DNA from: UBA6770 sp965660875
GTDB lineage: Bacteria > Bacteroidota > Bacteroidia > Flavobacteriales_G > Salibacteraceae
DNA length: 64,000 bases
NCBI GenBank assembly: GCA_965660875.1
Contig: CBFIBQ010000009.1
Span: forward strand, 1-64,000
Direction of reading: 5' to 3'
Both the position numbers and the translations under genes were made by a program. The notes beneath the pieces were generated by a model. The model was not told where the DNA came from. It did not search any database and was given only the letters and a program-made list of their open reading frames with translations. Positions 60,701 through 64,000 of the stretch are shown here, in pieces. How positions within the stretch are numbered: the first letter of the stretch is position 1; the number at the start of each line of letters is the position of its first letter.

Positions 60701-61953
60701 TGATAGATGGAGCAGGCGCTCAAAGTTTTAATGATGTTGGAACAACTTCAGACTTTACTTTTAGGCGACTAACCCTTAACAAAGCAAGCGGAGCATTTAC
60801 ACTGAATGAACCCTTGAGAATTCAGACTACGGTAACCTTTACCGCTGGAATTATAAATACGGATGCAACCAATCTTTTAATTTTTGAAGACAATGCTACT
60901 GTTACAGGAGCAAGTAATGCAAGCCACGTGGATGGTCCAGTAGATAAAATTGGAAACGGAACCAACCCATTTGCCTTCCCTGTTGGAGATAATGGAACAT
61001 ACCGACCAATCAGTATGACTACTCCAGGAAATTCGGCTAGATTTAGAGCGCAATATTTCTTTTCTGATCCATCAGCTTTCTATGATTGGCAATCAAAAGA
61101 AGCTACTATTGACCATATAAGTACCACTGAATATTGGACATTGGATAGAGTTGCAGGGTCTGACGCAGAGGTAATTACAATTGGCTGGGACGCCAACAGC
61201 GGAGGAGTGGACAACCTAACAGAATTGACCGTAGCTCGGTGGGATTCGGGAAGTAATATTTGGCGAGATGAAGGAAATGGAGGGACTACTGGAAATACTA
61301 CAGAAGGAACGATTCAAACTGGTGGAAATGTCAGTAATTTCAGTCCTTTTACTCTTGCCTCCACTACTGCAAACAATCCACTACCCGTCTCATTAATTAG
61401 TTTTAATGCTATCGTTGACGAAGAAGAAAAATTCGTAGATCTTTCTTGGTCAACCTCTTCAGAATTCAACAATGCCTATTTTACTGTAGAAAAAACTTTT
61501 GATTTAGAAGAATACCTTGAAGTTGGAACTATAAATGGAAATGGAACAACCAATGAAGAAAACACTTATGCACTAGTAGATGAAAAACCGTTTACTGGAA
61601 CCTCTTATTACAGATTAAAACAAACTGATTATAATGGGTCCGTCGAGTTCTTTAACCTTAAAAAGGTGATAATTAACAAATCAAAAATTGCTAGTAGAGT
61701 AAAAGCTATTTATCCAAACCCCAATAATGGAGAAGTAATTTATTTAAATGTACCCAATGGAAGTGTAGAAAACATCTTAGTAACTATTACAGACGCAATA
61801 GGTATATCATTCCCGTATTATATATCTGAAGTTGATAGAAATGCAAGTAACATCCTTAAATTAGAAATAAACCAAAAACTAGTGCCAGGTAGCTATACTG
61901 TTACTGTGGTTATAAATGGAGAAATTCATAACCATCAACTTATAGTTAAATAA
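54739..61953 (+). CDS. Giant repetitive T9SS surface protein
   Basis: 2404 residues. The signal peptide (~22) is followed by DRYWIGATNNNWNDTGNW, a common head of Bacteroidota beta-repeat adhesins. Then come nested Gly/Asn/Thr/Ser-rich beta repeats: six anchors FTQ-like at residues 270, 575, 881, 1186, 1548 and 1853. Long units of 305-306 residues contain ~57-residue sub-repeats of the type SITINGN...LGLDGDVTVGGN. It ends with an Fn3-like segment (PVSLISFNAIVDEEEKFVDL) and the sorting domain from IYPNPNNGEVIYLNV (~2310). It is probably a surface adhesin or structural protein. The ligand cannot be told. Confidence 0.88.
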   Translation: MGRCLVTFVAFILLGLNGATADRYWIGATNNNWNDTGNWSATNGGIGGASVPGAADRVLLNSNGNVNLTLDLAPTVESIDIASGYTAIIDLNGNNLKINGATTNDFEDGTFNNTSGGEVIITCTGITYFRGTTFNPNVTATSSRLFLNGSTFNGTVSMTKNGASDDAGRGGNIFNNATSFSCTSAGYLMTGNVNPDTINGVLTLLSTGTRGIYLAHNSAGNYFSQNIIVNSTSTTGIRIGQNNGSSVLASNRTITVGGTGYSAGELRLRNFTQTGATAQSLSFTGTGHLYLYDSDFGGNVTFSAPRVITRGTRYRGTATITKNGVSDDQSAGGNRFDGNTVLNCSGADYLMMGNGSPDTFNLNLTLNNTGKNGIYLAYNSAGNYVGGNLTATNSGTGTNSWIYISDRSASSITINGNVDFTVNGTSTNCQGRLGLDGDVTVGGNVTFTKNTNATTSDVYIAQNTNSAVSISGNLTYSQTGSGTNTRGYIGNNGDLTVGGICTLTNNSSGTNSQIYVANGSTSNSSFSGNIVLESTNASADGIFFGNNGGASTLAAARTITIGGGGFSAGNLLLRNFTQIGATPQSLTITSTGYIYLYDSQWGDATTFTASRILSRGSTFDGNCTLTKNGDVEDRSYGGNVFNGNIVMNNSGVDQFYMSYNLPDSVNGNLTINNSGTRRSFFAHRATGNYVSGNVVLNNTGTGTSQTTISIAQDSASTIAIGGNVMVSNSGTSSDCRAYIGNSGDVTITGNLTATHSATGANGYLYIGNGEYSEIIIGGNTTVTNNSTGTSTHRVYLGENGDLTFSGTLTMTNSSTATNNQIFLNNSVNSSNTYNQNIIINSTGNSDGVYFGNSGGSSTLSATRTISVGGSGFSAGDLRMRNFTQVGGTAQSFTNSGTGYIYLRDCNWGGNVTFSGGRMRTEGTTYQGIANLTKTGASDDRSQGGNTFTGDAILTNSGSAYFGMGYLASDTFSANLTLNNTGTNRMYLAQSSAGNSITGNLTVTNSATGASTYTYISNNSNSTLSIGGNATITNSGSSSDCRTYFGVNGDITLTGNLFLTNSASGSTGVAYVAHGANSNVIVGGSSTVINSGSGTTKRTYLGDDGDVTFSGLLSISNSATANNSQVYCNDGSSSVNSYNGNIVVESTDASCDGIRFGNGQGSGTLAATRTISVGGGGFIGGDLYFRNFTQIGATAQNLSNTGTGYLYNYDCNWGGNVTFSGGRHYTRGTTYQGNATLSKTGTSDDASAGGNSFVGDVILNNSGSGYFGMGNGTSDSFGGDLTINNSSSRHVYIGQNSAGNTIAGNLLVNNSGNGSGNNIYLSHNSSSTLTITGTTALNNTSTATSSYIYLGESGDVTLNNNLTATNNGTGTNGYISIANNSASSVTINGNASITNSAASGTTKRIHFGNNGDVDLNGTLGVVNSSNATTADIFIADGSNSTVDIQGAATVSNSGTGTTTRVYVGDDGDITFQNTLALSTSSPSTNSDIRCNDNTNSTGIYQGNITIESTNAASDGVSFGRDGGNGTLSATRTITVGGGGFISGDMYFRNFTQTGATAQSLTIAGGTGYFYNYDSDWGGNVTFSGPRLLTRGTNYQGTSNLTKTGASDDGSAGGNVFTGNCVLNNSGSGYLLMGNGSADTWSGNLTVNNSGSRHLYIAYNSAGNSIAGNLVSNNTGIGTSYVYLLDRSGSTLSIGGNCSITNSGVGSNVRTYLANSGTLTLTGNLNISNTASGTNSYIYVGSGSSSSITINGNTTLMNNGSGTTSRFYFGENGDITCNGSLSITNSSGSANSQFYVNRTGNSSNTFNGDITLEVTNASSDGILFGNGGGNATLSAGNTINIGAGGFIAGDLQLRNFTIAGSTPSTLALAGTARYYPYDATIGPNMTVSAPRYYSRGTVYSRDFSLTYNGSSNSTSRGGNTFNGETTVNLTGSGRLRLANDVINDYNGDVTFIRSAGTLQPAYNENCTFSGNISVDANTEVTLAANAGSVVIDGAGAQSFNDVGTTSDFTFRRLTLNKASGAFTLNEPLRIQTTVTFTAGIINTDATNLLIFEDNATVTGASNASHVDGPVDKIGNGTNPFAFPVGDNGTYRPISMTTPGNSARFRAQYFFSDPSAFYDWQSKEATIDHISTTEYWTLDRVAGSDAEVITIGWDANSGGVDNLTELTVARWDSGSNIWRDEGNGGTTGNTTEGTIQTGGNVSNFSPFTLASTTANNPLPVSLISFNAIVDEEEKFVDLSWSTSSEFNNAYFTVEKTFDLEEYLEVGTINGNGTTNEENTYALVDEKPFTGTSYYRLKQTDYNGSVEFFNLKKVIINKSKIASRVKAIYPNPNNGEVIYLNVPNGSVENILVTITDAIGISFPYYISEVDRNASNILKLEINQKLVPGSYTVTVVINGEIHNHQLIVK
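55546..60294 (+). repeat. Five long tandem units of the giant surface protein
   Basis: The codon for the Asn that opens N-F-T occurs at 55546, 56461, 57379, 58294, 59380 and 60295, so the units are 915, 918, 915, 1086 and 915 nt. The fourth is longer by 171 nt, exactly one 57-residue sub-repeat. Copies are diverged at the nucleotide level, so expansion is old except perhaps in places. Confidence 0.85.
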
Positions 61954-61959
61954 ACACGA

Positions 61960-61993
61960 TTGTTAGTATAATTTAACAACTGATTTTTTTTTA
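61960..61993 (+). terminator. Weak intrinsic terminator after the giant protein gene
   Basis: TTGTTA (61960-61965) and TAACAA (61974-61979) can pair, followed within a few bases by a long T run from about 61984. The stem is short and AT-rich, so efficiency is uncertain. Confidence 0.4.
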
Positions 61994-62020
61994 TTATTGC
62001 TACGACATACTTGAGTTAAA

Positions 62021-64000
62021 GTGAATTTATTTGTAAAGTGTTCTGTAATTGGAATTTTTGTTTTTTGGTTGCAACCAATTACGGCTCAAACCATAATTTG
62101 GTCGGAAAACTTCTCCTCAAACTCAAACAATGACATAACTGGAGATGACAATAACTCTCCAGCTGGCGCCGATTGGTCAACAAGTTGCCCAACTTGTAAT
62201 AGAACCAATGAATTTCGAGTTGAATCTGGTGAATTTCGCGTGGAAAACACGGATGAAATTGCAACATGGACATCTGAAACTATTAATATTTCAGGATACA
62301 CAAATGTGAGTATTACTGTTGATGTTGATATGGATGATAATCAATTCGAGGCTACAGACTGTATCACCTTATACTATAACCTTGATGGTGGTGGGAATAC
62401 GCAGTTTGCAACAAACGGTAATTTATGTGACGACGGATCAGACCCAACTGTTGCTTCTCAAACCGGGCTTTCAGGGACAAGCCTCGTTTTAGTTTTTGAA
62501 GCAATTACCACAAACTCCAATGAAGACCTGCACTTTGATAATATTGAGGTAACAGGTGAATTGGCATTAGGGGAAGGTGGTCCAGGTGGAATCGGTTCAA
62601 CGGATGGAAGTGACGCTCTAGAACTTTGGCTAAGTGCGAATGGTAACAGCTATTCAGATGGAGGTAGTACAGCGGCGTCAAACAACAATAGCGTGCAACA
62701 ATGGAACGACCTATCTGGCAATAATCACCATGCTATTGAAACTACCAACTCTGAAAAACCAACCTATATCGCCAACTCAGTTAACGGATACGCAGCCCTC
62801 GATTTTGATGGAAATACTGAACGTATTGCTGCAACAGGGTTAACTGCCGCAAGCACTGCAACTGTTTTTGCAGTCTTCAGTAGAGATGGTTCTGGTGGAG
62901 GAAGTAACGATGGTGTTATACATGCCTCTACTTCTGGAAATGCATTCTCAACTGCTTCAGGAACCAAAGTTATAGGCATGTGGGTTCAAACTAGTAATAA
63001 TGTGGTTTGGGGAAGAGGAGTTGAATCGGATGGAACAGAACGAAGTCTTTCACAAGTAACTGCTTTGGCAACCAATCAATTTCATATTGTTTCTCAAGAT
63101 TACGATGGTAGCGATATTACCCAATATGTTAATGGTAGTACTGCAGGCAGTGTAAGCTATGATGGCACACTACAGAGCTGGACTGATTTTGGAATTGGAA
63201 GACAAGGAAACGAATCACTGAATGGACAGATTGCTGAAATCATAGCCTATAGGACACATCTTAATACTGCGCAACGGAGAATGGTTGAGAATTATTTGGC
63301 CGCTAAATATGACCTAAGCCTCTCATCGAATGATCTTTATGATGAAGACAACACCAGCAACGGAAACTATGACTATGAAGTAGCGGGAATCGGCCAAGAG
63401 AGTGATGGAAGTCATGAAGATGCACAGAGTTCAGGAGCAATCAGAATACTCAATCCAAATGGACTCGGAAATGGCGAATATTTAATGTGGGGGCACAATA
63501 ATGAAGCAGTGGATTCATGGAATGTGACCGATTTACCAGGTACAATTCAAGCTCGATTGGCCAGAGATTGGTCGGCTAGTGAGACCGGTGAAGTCGGTAC
63601 TGTTACGGTTCAAGTAGACCTAAGTTCGGTCGCTGGTTCAATAACCGCAACTGATTTACGCCTACTAGTAGATGATAATGGAGTCTATGCAGCTGGTGCC
63701 ACGTTGCATAGCGGGGCAACCCATTTAGGTAGTGATGTATATCAATGGACAGGTATTGACATTGATAATAACAACCATTTAACTATCGGTTCGATTAATT
63801 CTTCCCAAACACCGCTTCCTATTGAATTAAAAACCTTCAGCGCCACACCAAATGAAGAAGAAAACGTCGTGGATTTATTCTGGGTAACTTCTTCGGAAAT
63901 CAATAATGACTTCTTTACAGTGGAAAAAACCAAGGACTTAAAAACCTATGAGGAAGTCGTTCAAGTAACAGGGCAAGGAACTACTAATGAAGAAACTGAG
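62021..64000 (+). CDS. LamG-like T9SS-type surface protein, 3'-truncated
   Basis: The plus-strand frame from GTG 62021 is open for 660 codons to the last base, so the protein continues beyond the window. An in-frame TGA at 62012-62014 precedes it and no ATG is available earlier, so GTG is the start. The signal peptide ends near QPITAQ (~23). An N-terminal beta domain (~25-180) includes SPAGADWSTSCPTC. A concanavalin A-like/LamG domain (~199-425) has LELWLSANGNSY, QQWNDLSGNNHHA and YLAAKYDLSL. A DUF8202-like stretch (GNYDYEVAGIGQESDGS) follows, then PLPIELKTFSATPNEEENVV, the Fn3-like linker that precedes the T9SS domain in the neighbouring giant protein. The sorting domain should lie just past the edge. 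Confidence 0.85.
   Translation, partial: MNLFVKCSVIGIFVFWLQPITAQTIIWSENFSSNSNNDITGDDNNSPAGADWSTSCPTCNRTNEFRVESGEFRVENTDEIATWTSETINISGYTNVSITVDVDMDDNQFEATDCITLYYNLDGGGNTQFATNGNLCDDGSDPTVASQTGLSGTSLVLVFEAITTNSNEDLHFDNIEVTGELALGEGGPGGIGSTDGSDALELWLSANGNSYSDGGSTAASNNNSVQQWNDLSGNNHHAIETTNSEKPTYIANSVNGYAALDFDGNTERIAATGLTAASTATVFAVFSRDGSGGGSNDGVIHASTSGNAFSTASGTKVIGMWVQTSNNVVWGRGVESDGTERSLSQVTALATNQFHIVSQDYDGSDITQYVNGSTAGSVSYDGTLQSWTDFGIGRQGNESLNGQIAEIIAYRTHLNTAQRRMVENYLAAKYDLSLSSNDLYDEDNTSNGNYDYEVAGIGQESDGSHEDAQSSGAIRILNPNGLGNGEYLMWGHNNEAVDSWNVTDLPGTIQARLARDWSASETGEVGTVTVQVDLSSVAGSITATDLRLLVDDNGVYAAGATLHSGATHLGSDVYQWTGIDIDNNNHLTIGSINSSQTPLPIELKTFSATPNEEENVVDLFWVTSSEINNDFFTVEKTKDLKTYEEVVQVTGQGTTNEETE

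Overview
The window looks like a chromosomal segment of a Bacteroidota bacterium, probably a marine, Flavobacteriales-like one. The reasons are the moderately AT-rich composition, the lack of Shine-Dalgarno motifs, promoter boxes of the Bacteroidota TAnnTTTG type, and at least seven proteins or fragments ending in type IX secretion (T9SS) C-terminal sorting domains. A DUF4294 protein, a carboxypeptidase-regulatory TonB receptor and tail-fibre-like proteins point the same way. I cannot name the genus. There are no rRNA genes, insertion sequences, CRISPR arrays or prophages; one tRNA-Ser(GCU) is present.

Layout. 1-5.2 kb: housekeeping (HD phosphohydrolase, tRNA-Ser, DUF4294, Bax-inhibitor-like protein, biotin carboxylase, TPR protein). 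5.2-15.1 kb: a surface-polysaccharide locus on the minus strand (initiating sugar transferase, two DegT-type aminotransferases, ligase, two glycosyltransferases, Wzx-like flippase, Wzy-like polymerase), with a divergent Wzz-like gene. 15.1-22.9 kb: a peptide-use and envelope block (dipeptidyl peptidase IV, two POT peptide transporters, thioredoxin-like protein, MltF). 22.9-34.5 kb: an SPFH protein, two T9SS proteins plus an orphan sorting-domain remnant, a CcoI-type P-ATPase, and two T9SS subtilases in one operon. 34.5-38.5 kb: a PD-(D/E)xK protein, holA and a TonB-dependent receptor.

38.8-47.7 kb is the most unusual part. One minus-strand operon holds a frameshifted tail-fibre-like gene and a 963-residue T9SS serine hydrolase, followed by a tandem array. 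In the array a lipoprotein gene alternates with a copy of the hydrolase's C-terminal module. The complete copies share an almost identical ~105-nt block at their 5' end and then diverge. One copy has an in-frame TAG and another has lost its first part. The layout resembles displaced C-terminal cassettes with cognate partner genes, as in CDI/Rhs loci, but here the exchanged module carries the T9SS sorting signal and the partner is a lipoprotein. I regard this as the best candidate for an undescribed system.

48-54.5 kb: folE, cysS, dcd, yidD, a coiled-coil TPR-like protein with 36-residue repeats, and a THUMP RNA methyltransferase. 54.7-64 kb: two giant or long T9SS surface proteins. The first has 2404 residues in nested ~305-residue repeats. 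The second is a LamG-type protein that starts at GTG 62021 and runs off the window.
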